A stretch of 64,000 bases of DNA from Bacteroidales bacterium (GTDB lineage Bacteria; Bacteroidota; Bacteroidia; Bacteroidales; UBA932). The stretch lies in NCBI GenBank assembly GCA_012744435.1, contig JAAYCA010000036.1, positions 20,646-84,645 of the forward strand, read 5' to 3'. This document shows positions 12,428 to 21,999 of this stretch, piece after piece; position 1 is the first letter of the stretch, and each line of letters opens with the position of its first letter. The position numbers were made by a program, and so were the translations under genes. The notes under the pieces were generated by a model that searched no databases, had not been told where the DNA came from, and saw only the letters and a list, made by a program, of their open reading frames with translations.

Positions 12428-14002
12428 CTATACCCATCCGGGATTCTGGGTCATGTTGTCTCCGTTGACCGCCATTTCATCGGCCGGGAACGGGAACAAC
12501 TCGTGCTTGCCGGTCTTGAAGCCGACCGTGCCGTCCTCGTTGTACCGCTTGTAGTTGACCGTTCCGTCCGGCTGGAGTTCCGGATGGATCGCACCGCGGT
12601 TCTTCAGAAGATTTGCGGCATCGCCCCAGCGGATGATGTTCTGGTAACGAAGACCCTCGAAGCAGAGCTCCATCCAGGACTCGTCCTTGATGAGCTGCAT
12701 GGTCAGGTCGCCCTCCGTGACGGTCGGGGCCTGGGCGCGGGTGCGGATCTCGTTGATGCAGTTGACGGCCTTGGTTTTCTCATTATTCTGGAAATAAGCC
12801 TCGGCGGCAAAGCACAGGACCTCGTCATAGCGCATGATATGATCAGGCAGCGGGTAGCGGTAGGCGGAGCCGTTGTCCTTCCAGGTCATGTACTTGCGGT
12901 TGAAATAACCTTCGCAGTCATAGATCTCCATACCGTCCTTGACACGGGTATTGAATTCATCCTGCATATCCTGATAGGTAAGGATGAAATTCTTCAGGCG
13001 ATAGCCGTCTTCGCCCTCGACCTCGACGAACTTGTCATAGAGCGCTTTGGTCGGACAGACCTGGAAGCCGAACGGATAGGTCGCGAAGTTTGCGGTGGCC
13101 GGGCGGGTCTTGTCGAAGTTGTACTCGAACTTCTCCGCACGCAGGCCGGTCCAGGTGCCACGGAAAGTGGCGTTGGGCCCGGAATTGGATGCATCGTCGA
13201 TGCCGCGCATGCAGAAGAGGTCTTCCGCGGTGACATCTCCCCGGATGGTACCGAAATTCGTGAGGTCGGCCTGCAGGGAGAACTTCTTGCTGCCGATGAT
13301 CTCGTCGTAGATTTTGGAAGCCTCACCATACTTGTTCTGCCAGAGGTATGCCTTGGCCAGCATGGCCTGGGCAAAACCCTTGGTCAGGCGGTAGGTGCCC
13401 GTGACGTCGGTCAGGGCGCCGCTGGAGATGGCGTTCTTGAGATCGGTCTCGATGGCGTTCCAGAGGACGGACGTAGACTCCACATTGCCCTGCAGGTACT
13501 CGTCCGGTCCCAGGATATGGTCCACCAGCGGAGCGGTGCCCCAGAGGGTCACGAGCTCGAAATTGGCCCATGCCCGCATGGCAAGCGCCTCGGCCCGGGC
13601 ACGCTTCATCACGGCACTGTCACCGGTCACGCGTTCAAGGACCAGGTTGCAGCGATAAATGAGGGTATAAAGTCCGGAATACAGGTTCTTGATGACACCG
13701 TTGCCGTCGGTAAACGTATATTCGCAATACTGGTAGTAGGTGCCGTCAGCACGGGAGCCGCCTCCTGTCCAGAGGTCGTCACCCAGGAAGTTCAGCAGCC
13801 AGGCAGCGCTGGATGTACCGCCGGAATGAGAGGTCTTGAACTGATAGTAAGCGGCGACGATAGCCTCTTCCGCCTCAGTATCGGTTTTGTAGAAGTCGTC
13901 GATGGCGACAACGCTATGCTGGGAGATGTTCAGTTTGTCGGAGCAGGATGAGAACAGCATACCTGCAGCGAGAACACCGGTAATGATATATCTGAGTTTC
14001 AT
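12428..14002 (-). CDS. SusD/RagB-family outer-membrane glycan-binding lipoprotein
   Basis: ATG at 14002 gives MKLRYIITGVLAAGMLFSSCS, a lipobox with Cys20; the track start at 14044 would bury it. 524 residues, normal for SusD. The TPR-rich body shows IYDEIIGSKKFSLQ, and the C-terminus has CINEIRTRAQAPTVTEGDLTMQLIKDESWMELCFEGLRYQNIIRWGDA, the usual SusD signature (hxxIxxERxxELxxEGxRxxDLxRW) in variant form. It caps the SusC transporter on the cell surface and captures oligosaccharide. The start lies 22 nt after the susC stop, and a terminator follows. Pairing with SusC marks the locus as a glycan utilisation locus. Confidence 0.95.
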   Translation of the reverse strand: MKLRYIITGVLAAGMLFSSCSDKLNISQHSVVAIDDFYKTDTEAEEAIVAAYYQFKTSHSGGTSSAAWLLNFLGDDLWTGGGSRADGTYYQYCEYTFTDGNGVIKNLYSGLYTLIYRCNLVLERVTGDSAVMKRARAEALAMRAWANFELVTLWGTAPLVDHILGPDEYLQGNVESTSVLWNAIETDLKNAISSGALTDVTGTYRLTKGFAQAMLAKAYLWQNKYGEASKIYDEIIGSKKFSLQADLTNFGTIRGDVTAEDLFCMRGIDDASNSGPNATFRGTWTGLRAEKFEYNFDKTRPATANFATYPFGFQVCPTKALYDKFVEVEGEDGYRLKNFILTYQDMQDEFNTRVKDGMEIYDCEGYFNRKYMTWKDNGSAYRYPLPDHIMRYDEVLCFAAEAYFQNNEKTKAVNCINEIRTRAQAPTVTEGDLTMQLIKDESWMELCFEGLRYQNIIRWGDAANLLKNRGAIHPELQPDGTVNYKRYNEDGTVGFKTGKHELFPFPADEMAVNGDNMTQNPGWV

Positions 14003-14024
14003 GATCGGATTTCCGTTTGAAAGG

Positions 14025-17000
14025 TTAGAAGGAAATGTTGACACCGAAGACAGTCTTCTTCATGGAAGGATACTGACCGTAGTCGATACCGATACCGCTG
14101 GAACTGACGGAAACTTCCGGATCGAATCCAGGATACTTCGTAAAGACGAACCAGTCGTCGAGAGAGACATATACACGGACGCTGGAGAGGGCGATCTTCT
14201 CAAGCAGGGACTTCGGGAAGGTGTAGCCCAGCTGGAGCTGCTTGACCTTGAAGTAGGAGCCGTCAAAGACGTATCCGGAGCTCTCGAGGAAGTTTGCATA
14301 ACTCACACCGTCCCAACCGGAAAGCTTGGCACTCGGGAACAGGCTGTTGTCTCCGGGCTTTTGCCAGCGGTTGTCGAAAATGTACTGCATCGTATTGGCC
14401 TGGATACGGGTCGAACGCGGGACGGCATAGGCGATCTCGTTGCCGGCGGCGCCGCTGGCAAATGCCGTGAAGTCAAAGCCCTTGTAGCTCATGTTGAGCG
14501 TCAAGCCATAGGTGAAGTCCGGAATACCGGAGCCGATCATGACCTTGTCGGCGTCGCTCAGGACAAGGGCATTGGCCGAATCGTTCTTGCCGTGATCCAC
14601 GAAGGTCGGGTCTCCCGTCTGGGGATTGACGCCGGCATACTCGTAACCGCGCATGTACCAGATCGGATAACCTTTCTCGAAGTAGGTGGTCACGCCGGAG
14701 CCGCCGCTGCCGCCCTGCACGCGCGTCAGGGTCTCATAGACATAGGTGACTTCATTCTTCAGGGTGGCCAGGTTGCCGCTGATCGAGTAGCTGAAGTCAC
14801 CGATGCGGTCCTTCCAGCTCAGTTCGAATTCATGGCCGCGGTTGGACACATTGCCTGCATTGATCGGAGACAGGGTACCGCCGACGACCAGCGAAGAAGT
14901 CACGCTCCGCATGATCAGGTCCTTGGTCTTCTTGTCAAAGTAGTCATAGGTAAACGCGAGTCTGTCTTTGAACATACGGAGGTCGAAACCGAGGTCGATC
15001 TGCTCGGAGGTCTCCCACTTGAGGTTGTAGTTGCCGATAGCGTTGGGCAGGGAACCGGTCGAGTAGGAAGTGCCGGGCTCCATGCCGAGTTTGATCGTGG
15101 AAGCGATGGTCGCGGCATACATATAGTTGCTCAAGCCGGCGATGGAACCGTTCTGGCCCCAGGAAGCACGGAGCTTGAAATGGCTGACCGGGGTCAGGCC
15201 CAGGTTGCGGAAGAAATTCTCACGGGACACGGTCCAACCACCGGACACGGCCGGGAAGAAGCCCCAGCGGGTGTTGAGCGGAAGGATGGAGAGGTCGGCC
15301 GCATCCGCACGCAGGGAAGCCTGGATGTAGTAGCGGTTGTCAAAGTCGTAGGAGACACGGCCGAAGTAGGAGAGCTCGGCATAGTTGCGCATCTCACCGC
15401 CGCTGACGGTCTTGGTGGCCGTACCGGTCTGGTTGGCGAAGTAGGCGTAGTTCGGGTCGAGCTTGGTGATACCCAGATTGTCCAGTCCGGTACCGGAGAT
15501 CTGTCCGGTCACGCTGTAGTTGGAACGCCAGGAATAGGACATACCGGCCATGGCGCTCACATTGTGCCTGCGGGCGAAAGTCTGGTTGTAATTGGCGAAG
15601 TTCTCCCACTGGTAGTAGGTGTTCGTACCGCCGCTGCCGTTGATGGACACATAGTCCGTCACCGTATCGGTGTTGGTCACGCTCGGCCAGGTCACGTTCT
15701 TGCTGATGGAGCTGTTGATGGTATAGCCGAGACGGGAGGTCACGGTGACATGCGGGATCGCCGTGAAGTCAAGGGAAGAGGTACCGCGGAGCTCGAAGCG
15801 ATCGTTCATCGGATCCGAAGCGTTGACGGTAATGTACGGATTGATGTTGTTCGATTCCTGGAACGGGGACATGGAATAGTAGTCTCCATTCTCGTCCTTG
15901 ATGAAGATATGGCCCTGGTCCACGAGGGACTGCATGTGGGCAGGCAGGTTATCGGCCGGATAGACAACCGGGGTAAGCGGATCCATCTGGATGACGGAAG
16001 CAGGCAGGGAAGCCATGCCGCCGGCAGCGACCGTCTTGGTCGAACTGTAACCGAAAGCGTTGTTCGTCGTGAACTTCAACCAATCCTTGATCTTGTAATC
16101 GGCGTTGATCGTCACGCTGAGGCGCTTGAAAGAGTCGTGGTCGGTGATGACCGGACCGTCATTGTTCATGAACGATACGGAAGCATACAGGGAACCATTG
16201 TTGTTCGCGCCCTGGAAGGAAAGGTTGTGGCGCTGCATGACACCCTGCTCGAAAGCGACATCCGCCCACTTGGTGTCGGTCTTGTTGTCGTAGTAGCGGT
16301 TGATGATTTCATCGGTGACCAGATTGCCTTCCTTGACCCAGGTCAGATAGTCTTTGGCATTCAGGGCACTCGGGATGTGTGCGATGTCCGACAGGGAGAG
16401 CTGCATGTCGTAGCGGATGATGCGGCGGCCCTGGGCGGCCTTCTTGGTGGTGATGAGAACGACGCCGTTACCCGCCTGCGCACCGTAGATGGCGGCGGAG
16501 GCAGCGTCTTTCAGGACCTCCATGGACTCGATGTCGTTCGGGTCGAGCTGGGAAATGCTGCGCATGCGCAGACCGTCCACGACATAGAGCGGGTCGGACG
16601 AGGCATTCGAGCTGTAACCACGGATACGCATGGAAGACTCGGAACCCGGAGCTCCGGACGTGCTGATGAGCTGGACGCCTGCCGTCTTGCCCTGCAGGGA
16701 ATTCTGCACATCGGTGACGGAGCGGTTCTCCAGGTCGGCAGCCTTCACGGAAGAGATGGCACCGGTGACATCGCTCTTGCGCTGCACACCGTAACCGATC
16801 ACGACGGTCTCCTCGAGGAAATTGGCCTCGGGCTCCATCGTGACGTTGATCGTCGCGGAGTTGGCGGGAATCAACTGGGTGGCGTAGCCAATGAAGGAGA
16901 ATTCGAGATTGGATCCCCTCGGCACGGTGACGGTGTACTTACCGTCAAGGTCGGTCGCGGCGCCATTGGTGGTGCCTTGCTGGAGGACACCGACCCCGAT

Positions 17001-17114
17001 CATCGGAAGGCCCGCCTCATCGATGACGGTACCCGACACAGTGATGGTGTTCTGGGCAAGCGCCAGGCCCGTACCCAGAATCATCACCAGAACAAATGAT
17101 AAGAATCGTTTCAT
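14025..17114 (-). CDS. SusC/RagA-family TonB-dependent outer-membrane transporter
   Basis: 1029 residues: signal peptide (1-20), carboxypeptidase-D regulatory-like domain (TVSGTVIDEAGLPMIGVGVLQQGTTNGAATDLDGKYTVTVP, about 24-70), then the plug with KTAGVQLISTSGAPGSESSMRIRGYSS and the SusC hallmark PLYVVDGLRM...DIESMEVLKDAASAAIYGAQAGNGVVLITTKKA. A 22-strand barrel follows, ending in GVNISF with the terminal aromatic. It imports the ligand bound by SusD using TonB energy. No STN/secretin domain precedes the carboxypeptidase-like domain, so trans-envelope signalling to an anti-sigma factor is unlikely; regulation more probably comes from the DeoR protein. It is 49 nt after the sugar transporter gene, in the same direction. 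Confidence 0.97.
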   Translation of the reverse strand: MKRFLSFVLVMILGTGLALAQNTITVSGTVIDEAGLPMIGVGVLQQGTTNGAATDLDGKYTVTVPRGSNLEFSFIGYATQLIPANSATINVTMEPEANFLEETVVIGYGVQRKSDVTGAISSVKAADLENRSVTDVQNSLQGKTAGVQLISTSGAPGSESSMRIRGYSSNASSDPLYVVDGLRMRSISQLDPNDIESMEVLKDAASAAIYGAQAGNGVVLITTKKAAQGRRIIRYDMQLSLSDIAHIPSALNAKDYLTWVKEGNLVTDEIINRYYDNKTDTKWADVAFEQGVMQRHNLSFQGANNNGSLYASVSFMNNDGPVITDHDSFKRLSVTINADYKIKDWLKFTTNNAFGYSSTKTVAAGGMASLPASVIQMDPLTPVVYPADNLPAHMQSLVDQGHIFIKDENGDYYSMSPFQESNNINPYITVNASDPMNDRFELRGTSSLDFTAIPHVTVTSRLGYTINSSISKNVTWPSVTNTDTVTDYVSINGSGGTNTYYQWENFANYNQTFARRHNVSAMAGMSYSWRSNYSVTGQISGTGLDNLGITKLDPNYAYFANQTGTATKTVSGGEMRNYAELSYFGRVSYDFDNRYYIQASLRADAADLSILPLNTRWGFFPAVSGGWTVSRENFFRNLGLTPVSHFKLRASWGQNGSIAGLSNYMYAATIASTIKLGMEPGTSYSTGSLPNAIGNYNLKWETSEQIDLGFDLRMFKDRLAFTYDYFDKKTKDLIMRSVTSSLVVGGTLSPINAGNVSNRGHEFELSWKDRIGDFSYSISGNLATLKNEVTYVYETLTRVQGGSGGSGVTTYFEKGYPIWYMRGYEYAGVNPQTGDPTFVDHGKNDSANALVLSDADKVMIGSGIPDFTYGLTLNMSYKGFDFTAFASGAAGNEIAYAVPRSTRIQANTMQYIFDNRWQKPGDNSLFPSAKLSGWDGVSYANFLESSGYVFDGSYFKVKQLQLGYTFPKSLLEKIALSSVRVYVSLDDWFVFTKYPGFDPEVSVSSSGIGIDYGQYPSMKKTVFGVNISF

Positions 17115-17163
17115 CTTTTGGTTTGAATTGACTGTTATGAAATAATGAGTGAGTTTATCTTGC

Positions 17164-18138
17164 TTAGTTGGACGCCGCGATGATCACCAGTGCGGCGAGG
17201 AAGCACAGGAACATGGCATAGACGTATTTCATGGTGCCCTTCGGGGCATCCTTGAACTCACGCCATATCAGCACGCCCCAGATCATCGCAATGAGCGGGG
17301 AGGCATTGGAGAGAGCATAGGATACGGCCTTGTTGACGGGCGCCTGCGCGGTCATGAAGCTGATAACCATGCCGCTCATCCAGATAAAGCCGCCCAACAT
17401 GCCGATGAGGTGGGTCCGGGCATCTCCCTTCTGGAAATAGTCCTTCATCGTCACCCGGCCTTCCACCGAATAGCGCATCGCCACCGGACAGAAGAGGAAG
17501 GTGCTTATAAGAACCGCCACGGCAAAGAAGAACACAGCCTGATACGGCGAGAGGGTCGCCACGCCGCCGAAGTTGGGAGCGGTACCCTTGACGACAAGAC
17601 CGTAGAAGAAAGCGAAGCCGAAACCGGAAATGATTGCGAAGATGATACCCGCCAACGGGCTCTTTTTCTGGCTCGTTGTCAACCGACGGTATGACACGGC
17701 GCAGAGCACCATCGCGGCAACGGCCAGCACGACACCCGTCCACAGGAGCGGCTTGTTGCCGGTGAAGCCGGAACTGAAGTAGTTGAAAATGATGCCGCCG
17801 ACCCAGCCGAGGCCGCCGCCGATCGGGAATCCGACCGCCATGCCCGCCACGCCGTTCGCCGCAGTCAGAAAAATGTTGGAGAAATTCCAGATCACACCGC
17901 CGAGCAGAGGCCAGAGCACGGCACTCCAGGACAAGTTCTCAAAGAGATGCCCGCCATTGAAGAGCAGCAAACCCAGCACCGCCGTCACGAACAGGCCGGC
18001 GATATAGTCCCAGTAGAACAGGAAGGACTGCCAGTCCTTCTTCTGGACCATCTTTTGCGTGTTGGCCCAGGATCCCCAGCAGATGCAGCAATAGATGCAG
18101 CAGATCATCGCGAGGGCGACATTGTTGACGAGTACCAT
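17164..18138 (-). CDS. GRP/RhaT-type sugar permease (DMT superfamily)
   Basis: 324 residues with about ten hydrophobic helices and no signal peptide. The sequence (MVLVNNVALAMICCIYCCICWGSWANTQKM, GGVIWNFSNIFLTAANGVAGMAVGFPIGGGLGWVGG, AVSYALSNASPLIAMIWGVLIWREFKDAPKG) resembles the glucose/ribose porter and L-rhamnose:H+ symporter group. It would bring the monosaccharide released in the periplasm across the inner membrane. It stops 49 nt before the susC start and is 13 nt after the isomerase gene, so it links the cytoplasmic pathway to the outer-membrane system. The transported sugar is inferred to be the substrate of the neighbouring isomerase. Confidence 0.85.
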   Translation of the reverse strand: MVLVNNVALAMICCIYCCICWGSWANTQKMVQKKDWQSFLFYWDYIAGLFVTAVLGLLLFNGGHLFENLSWSAVLWPLLGGVIWNFSNIFLTAANGVAGMAVGFPIGGGLGWVGGIIFNYFSSGFTGNKPLLWTGVVLAVAAMVLCAVSYRRLTTSQKKSPLAGIIFAIISGFGFAFFYGLVVKGTAPNFGGVATLSPYQAVFFFAVAVLISTFLFCPVAMRYSVEGRVTMKDYFQKGDARTHLIGMLGGFIWMSGMVISFMTAQAPVNKAVSYALSNASPLIAMIWGVLIWREFKDAPKGTMKYVYAMFLCFLAALVIIAASN

Positions 18139-18151
18139 AATACTTTATGCT

Positions 18152-19582
18152 TTATTCGTGGACATACAGCTCCCAGCCGAGGTAGTTCTCGATGGCATCC
18201 TGCAGGATTTCCTGAACGTGGGTGCGGCAGGCGGCCACGTGGTGCTCGAAACCGTTGCGGCAGATGTGCTTCATGAGTTTCTGCAGGTTCGGCACCTTCG
18301 TGACAGCGATGCAGCCGTCCATGCCATAAGGCTCGTCGGTGATCTCGCCCTCACCCAGGTAGGCCTTGATGCAGCCCTTGGTGTCGTCCGTGGAAATACG
18401 GAAGAAGGTGAAGTCGCCTTCGGACACCTTGGCGCTCACGGCACCGAAGGTCTTGACCTTGCCGAGGGTGCGTCCGAGAACGCCCAGCGGCGCGAGTTTG
18501 AGGTCCTTGTTGCCCACGAATCCGCAGGGGAAGTTGCCGCAATGGGTACATACACACTTCTCGCGGTCCTGGGCGAAGTTGTTGTTCCAGTCCATGAGGG
18601 CTGCCGGTTCCATCGAAGCCAGGGTCAGCGCGTACATGGATACGGCTCCGGCTATGTCGGTCTCGCAGGCGCTCGGAATGAGCTTGTCGGAGAGCATGCT
18701 CATCATCACGCAGGGAGCGCAGCCGTAGTTGAGCTCAAGCGAATCCCAGCACTGAATGGCCAGGGCGTCGCAGCAATTGGCCTCCGTCCAGCGCTCGACG
18801 GCGACAGCGAACTTGGTCACGAGCGGCATCTTGTCCTCGTAATTGGCGGGCACATCCGCATAGTCGTGGATGGAAGCTTTCTTGGCGAGGTACTCGGGAT
18901 CGTTGTCGTCGATCTTTTCCGCAGCGAAAATGAGTTCGCTCAGGTCGGCAGGCACCACGGTAATGCCATACTTCTGCAGGAGCTTTTCACTGGCGCGGCA
19001 GGTGTTGAAGCCCAGCGGGCGCGTGCCGATCTGGCCGATGCGGCAGTGGCGCAGGCCGTTCACGACGCGGCAGATGCCGGCGAACTTGACGATGTCGGCC
19101 TTCACAAGCGGGTCGTAGATGTCGTAGGTGTGCAAGGTCGTATCCGTGAAAGGAATGCCGTACTGGTAGAGGTTGTTGCAGACGGAGATCTTGCCGCAGA
19201 ATGCGTCACGCCGGCTGTCCAGGTCCACCTTGTCATTGTAGTCGTCATAGGCCTGCACGAGGACGGGAACGCGAAGGTCGGCCTCGTTGATGGCATTGAT
19301 GATGCCGATCTCGAACCCGAAGTTCGGCAGGGCGACGATGATGCCGTCGATCTCGTCGCGGTGCTCGCGGAACTGCGCAGCGACCTTCAGGCCGTCTTCA
19401 CGGGTCTCGATGCTGCTGCTGCCGGTCACGGTGGCGTTTTCCGGGAGAATTACATAATCGTACCCGCATTCGTCGAGCACGCGGAGAAGTTCCTTGCGCA
19501 CGTCGATGGCGAGCGCCGGATTGAAATAGGCACGGGTGCCGATAATGACACCGAAGCAGAGCTTTTTACCTTTTTTGTACAT
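18152..19582 (-). CDS. Fucose/arabinose-isomerase-family sugar isomerase (candidate D-apiose isomerase)
   Basis: 476 residues, cytoplasmic. The N-terminal Rossmann-like part (CFGVIIGTRAYFNPALAIDVRKELLRVLDECGYDYVIL) and the later ALAIQCWDSLELNYGCAPCVMMSMLSDKLIPSACETDIAGAVSMYAL match the COG2407 L-fucose/L-arabinose isomerase-like group, which interconverts aldoses and ketoses with a divalent metal. It is shorter than FucI (about 590) and similar to family members of unassigned function. Cys is frequent (CVCTHCGNFPCG, 351 onwards). It sits between an FGGY kinase and a sugar permease in unit 1. An aldose-ketose isomerase feeding that kinase is the simple reading. D-apiose to D-apulose is suggested by context only; I am not sure which fold characterised apiose isomerases have. 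Confidence 0.8.
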   Translation of the reverse strand: MYKKGKKLCFGVIIGTRAYFNPALAIDVRKELLRVLDECGYDYVILPENATVTGSSSIETREDGLKVAAQFREHRDEIDGIIVALPNFGFEIGIINAINEADLRVPVLVQAYDDYNDKVDLDSRRDAFCGKISVCNNLYQYGIPFTDTTLHTYDIYDPLVKADIVKFAGICRVVNGLRHCRIGQIGTRPLGFNTCRASEKLLQKYGITVVPADLSELIFAAEKIDDNDPEYLAKKASIHDYADVPANYEDKMPLVTKFAVAVERWTEANCCDALAIQCWDSLELNYGCAPCVMMSMLSDKLIPSACETDIAGAVSMYALTLASMEPAALMDWNNNFAQDREKCVCTHCGNFPCGFVGNKDLKLAPLGVLGRTLGKVKTFGAVSAKVSEGDFTFFRISTDDTKGCIKAYLGEGEITDEPYGMDGCIAVTKVPNLQKLMKHICRNGFEHHVAACRTHVQEILQDAIENYLGWELYVHE

Positions 19583-19605
19583 AGTAGTTATTGTGTTTTA
19601 AGTTG

Positions 19606-21072
19606 TTATTTGATCAGTTGGTTCACAGCGGCCCGCCAGCCGGCATAAGCGGCGGCAGTCCCGGCATCGGGATGCGGTGTCACGGGCGCTTCACCCTTCC
19701 AGACGGAAAGCGCCTCCGCGAAGGAATTCCAGCGCCCCAGGGCAAAGCCGTTCACGACAAAAGCGCCGAAAGCGGAGGCATCCTCGACTTCGCTTCGCAC
19801 CACAGGGACGCCCAGCAGATCACTTTGGAACTGCATCAGGAAACGGTTGCGGGTAGGGCCGCCGTCCACGCGGATCTCCCTGAGGGCGATCCCGGCCGTG
19901 TCGGTCATGGCCTTTACCAGATCGGCTACCTGATAGCCTATGCTCTCCAGCGCGGCGCGGCACACATGGGCCCGCGAAGACCCGAGGGTCATTCCGCAGA
20001 TCTGCGCGCGCACCTCCGGATGCCACCAGGGGGCACCCAGGCCGGCAAACGCCGGTATAAAATAAACTCCGCCGTTGTCCGGCACGGATGTAGCCACCGC
20101 CTCGATCTGAGCGGGGCTGTCGATCAGGCCCAGCTTGTCCTTGAGCCAGGTAATCGTTGCGCCGGTACAGTGGATATTGCCCTCGAAGCCATAGAAAACC
20201 TTGCCCAGGGCGGCAAAGCCCACGGAAGTGACCAGGCCCTCGGGAGCGTCGGCGTATTTCTCGCCGATGTTGACCATCACCGAAGAGCCGGTGCCGTAGG
20301 TGGCTTTCCCAAGACCCTCCTCCAGGCACATCTGGCCCACCAGGGCTCCGTGACTGTCTCCCAGCACGCCGGCGATGGGAACGGGTTCCGTAAAAGCACC
20401 TTCGACCGTGGTCTGTCCGAAGACAGCGTCACAGGGAAGAGCCTGTGGCAGCATGCTGCGCGGAATGGTGAACAGGCGCAGCATCTCCGCGTCCCAGTCC
20501 AGGCTGTGGATGTTGAAGAGCAGCGTACGTGAAGCATTGGTATAATCCGTAGCGTGCACCGCACCGCCGGTCAGTTTCCAAATGAGCCAGCAGTCGACAT
20601 TACCCATCAGCAGATCACCCTGTTCTGCAGCTTCCCGGGCTCCGGAGACATTGTCCAGGATCCACTTGACTCCGCTCGCGGAGAAATAGGGATCGATCAG
20701 CAGACCGGTGCGCTCTTTCACAAGCGGGCCGTGGCCCGCCGCCTTGAGCGCATCACAGATATCCTTGCCGCGCATGCACTGCCAGACGACGGCATTGCAG
20801 ACCGGCTTCCCGGTCTTCCGGTTCCACACGACCACGGTCTCACGCTGATTGGTCAGCGCCAGCGAGTAAGATCCATCCGCCTGGGCAGCCACTTCGCGGA
20901 TCACCGCCACCGTGTTGGCGTAGAGCAGTTCCGGATCGTGCTCCACCCAGCCTTCCCGCGGGTAGATCTGCGCGTGTTCGCGCGAGGCGGAAGCAACGAC
21001 CTTGCCGTTCTCCGCAAAAAGGAACGCCTTGGTGCTCTGCGTACTTTGGTCAACGGAAATGATATATGCCAT
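19606..21072 (-). CDS. FGGY-family carbohydrate kinase (candidate D-apulose kinase)
   Basis: 488 residues. The ATP-grasping N-terminal motif DQSTQSTKAFLF (8-19), GWVEHDPELLYANTVAVIREV and the second-domain motifs GDSHGALVGQMCLEEGLGKATYGTGSSVM, FIPAFAGLGAPWW and RVDGGPTRNRFLMQFQSDLLGVPV identify an FGGY kinase close to the glycerol-kinase branch. It phosphorylates a polyol or ketose using ATP in the cytoplasm. Automatic annotation would probably say glycerol kinase, but there is no glycerol facilitator or glycerol-3-phosphate dehydrogenase here. The neighbours are a sugar isomerase (23 nt downstream) and a split transketolase (3 nt upstream), so a ketopentose is more likely. Apulose kinase is an inference. 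Confidence 0.85.
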   Translation of the reverse strand: MAYIISVDQSTQSTKAFLFAENGKVVASASREHAQIYPREGWVEHDPELLYANTVAVIREVAAQADGSYSLALTNQRETVVVWNRKTGKPVCNAVVWQCMRGKDICDALKAAGHGPLVKERTGLLIDPYFSASGVKWILDNVSGAREAAEQGDLLMGNVDCWLIWKLTGGAVHATDYTNASRTLLFNIHSLDWDAEMLRLFTIPRSMLPQALPCDAVFGQTTVEGAFTEPVPIAGVLGDSHGALVGQMCLEEGLGKATYGTGSSVMVNIGEKYADAPEGLVTSVGFAALGKVFYGFEGNIHCTGATITWLKDKLGLIDSPAQIEAVATSVPDNGGVYFIPAFAGLGAPWWHPEVRAQICGMTLGSSRAHVCRAALESIGYQVADLVKAMTDTAGIALREIRVDGGPTRNRFLMQFQSDLLGVPVVRSEVEDASAFGAFVVNGFALGRWNSFAEALSVWKGEAPVTPHPDAGTAAAYAGWRAAVNQLIK

Positions 21073-21075
21073 GGC

Positions 21076-21999
21076 TTATTTCTTTAAAAAGTCAAGTGCT
21101 GCGGTTTCAATCCCTTCGGCGTCCAGGCCATAATGGTGGAAAATCTCCTTCGAACAGCCGTGAACCGCATTCTCGTCGGGAATGCCGAGGATACGGACAG
21201 GGACCGGTGCCTCGGAGAGCGTTTCGGTCACAAGGGCGCCCAGACCGCCGAAACGGCTATGCTCTTCGACCGTCAGGATACGGGAGGTCTCGCGGGCGGC
21301 CTTCAGCAACGCGTCGCGATCGAAAGGCTTGATCCAGGAGAAGTCCAGGACACGGGCGCCGATGCCCTTCTCCTTCAAGGCCTTGCCGGCCTGCAGTACG
21401 TGCCAGACCGTCTCTCCCGCACCAATCAGGGTAATGTCGTTGCCTTCCAAGAGGGTATTGGCCTTGCCGATCTCGAAGCGGAAGTCTCCTTCATATACAT
21501 CGGGTACGCCCGCGCGCCCGACGCGCACGTAAACAGGCTCGGGGAAATCGACCAGGAACCTCACCAGGGTCTCGGTGGCCGCAGCATCTGGCGGCAGAAC
21601 GATGTTCATGCCCGGGAAGCAACGCAGCGCCGCAATGTCATGCAGGCTGTGGTGTGTCGCGCCCAGGGCGCCATACGCCACTCCGCCGCTCACGCCGAGA
21701 ATCTTGACAGGATTGCCGCTATAAGCCATATCCACCTTGACCTGCTCCAGGCTGCGCGCCACATAAAAACAGGCCGGTCCGCAGCAGAATACTTTTTTCC
21801 CGCTGTGCGCCAGACCAGCCGAAATCCCAACGGCATCCTGCTCGGCGATGCCGCACTCCACGAACTGTGCGGGAAGTTCCTCGGCGAAGTCGCCCAGGGT
21901 TACGCTGCCGCGCGCGTCCGTGGTAACGGCTATGATATCCTTATCCTTACGTGCCAACTCGAGCAACGTTTCGGTAAAAGTTTTCCTGCAAGCTAACAT
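21076..21999 (-). CDS. Transketolase C-terminal-half subunit (candidate apulose-4-phosphate transketolase subunit B)
   Basis: ATG at 21999 (MLACRKTFTETLLELARKDKDIIAVTTDARGS) is preferred over the track start at 22086, which lies deep inside the upstream gene; even so it overlaps that gene by 7 nt. 307 residues: pyrimidine-binding domain with FVECGIAEQDAVGISAGLA (the catalytic Glu region), GVAYGALGATHHSLHDIAALR, and a C-terminal domain with LDFSWIKPFD and VEEHSRFGGLGALVTE. With the preceding gene it forms an alpha2beta2 thiamine-diphosphate transketolase. Split transketolases of this length are used as apulose-4-phosphate transketolase (AptAB) in apiose catabolism, and in other specialised pathways. 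Confidence 0.85.
   Translation of the reverse strand: MLACRKTFTETLLELARKDKDIIAVTTDARGSVTLGDFAEELPAQFVECGIAEQDAVGISAGLAHSGKKVFCCGPACFYVARSLEQVKVDMAYSGNPVKILGVSGGVAYGALGATHHSLHDIAALRCFPGMNIVLPPDAAATETLVRFLVDFPEPVYVRVGRAGVPDVYEGDFRFEIGKANTLLEGNDITLIGAGETVWHVLQAGKALKEKGIGARVLDFSWIKPFDRDALLKAARETSRILTVEEHSRFGGLGALVTETLSEAPVPVRILGIPDENAVHGCSKEIFHHYGLDAEGIETAALDFLKK

Noticed and set aside
13902-17099. Long plus-strand ORF of 1065 residues
   Set aside because: Antisense to susC/susD; no family motif.
19606-21072. Annotation as glycerol kinase
   Set aside because: Sequence is near that branch, but the gene lies between a sugar isomerase and a split transketolase with no glycerol genes.
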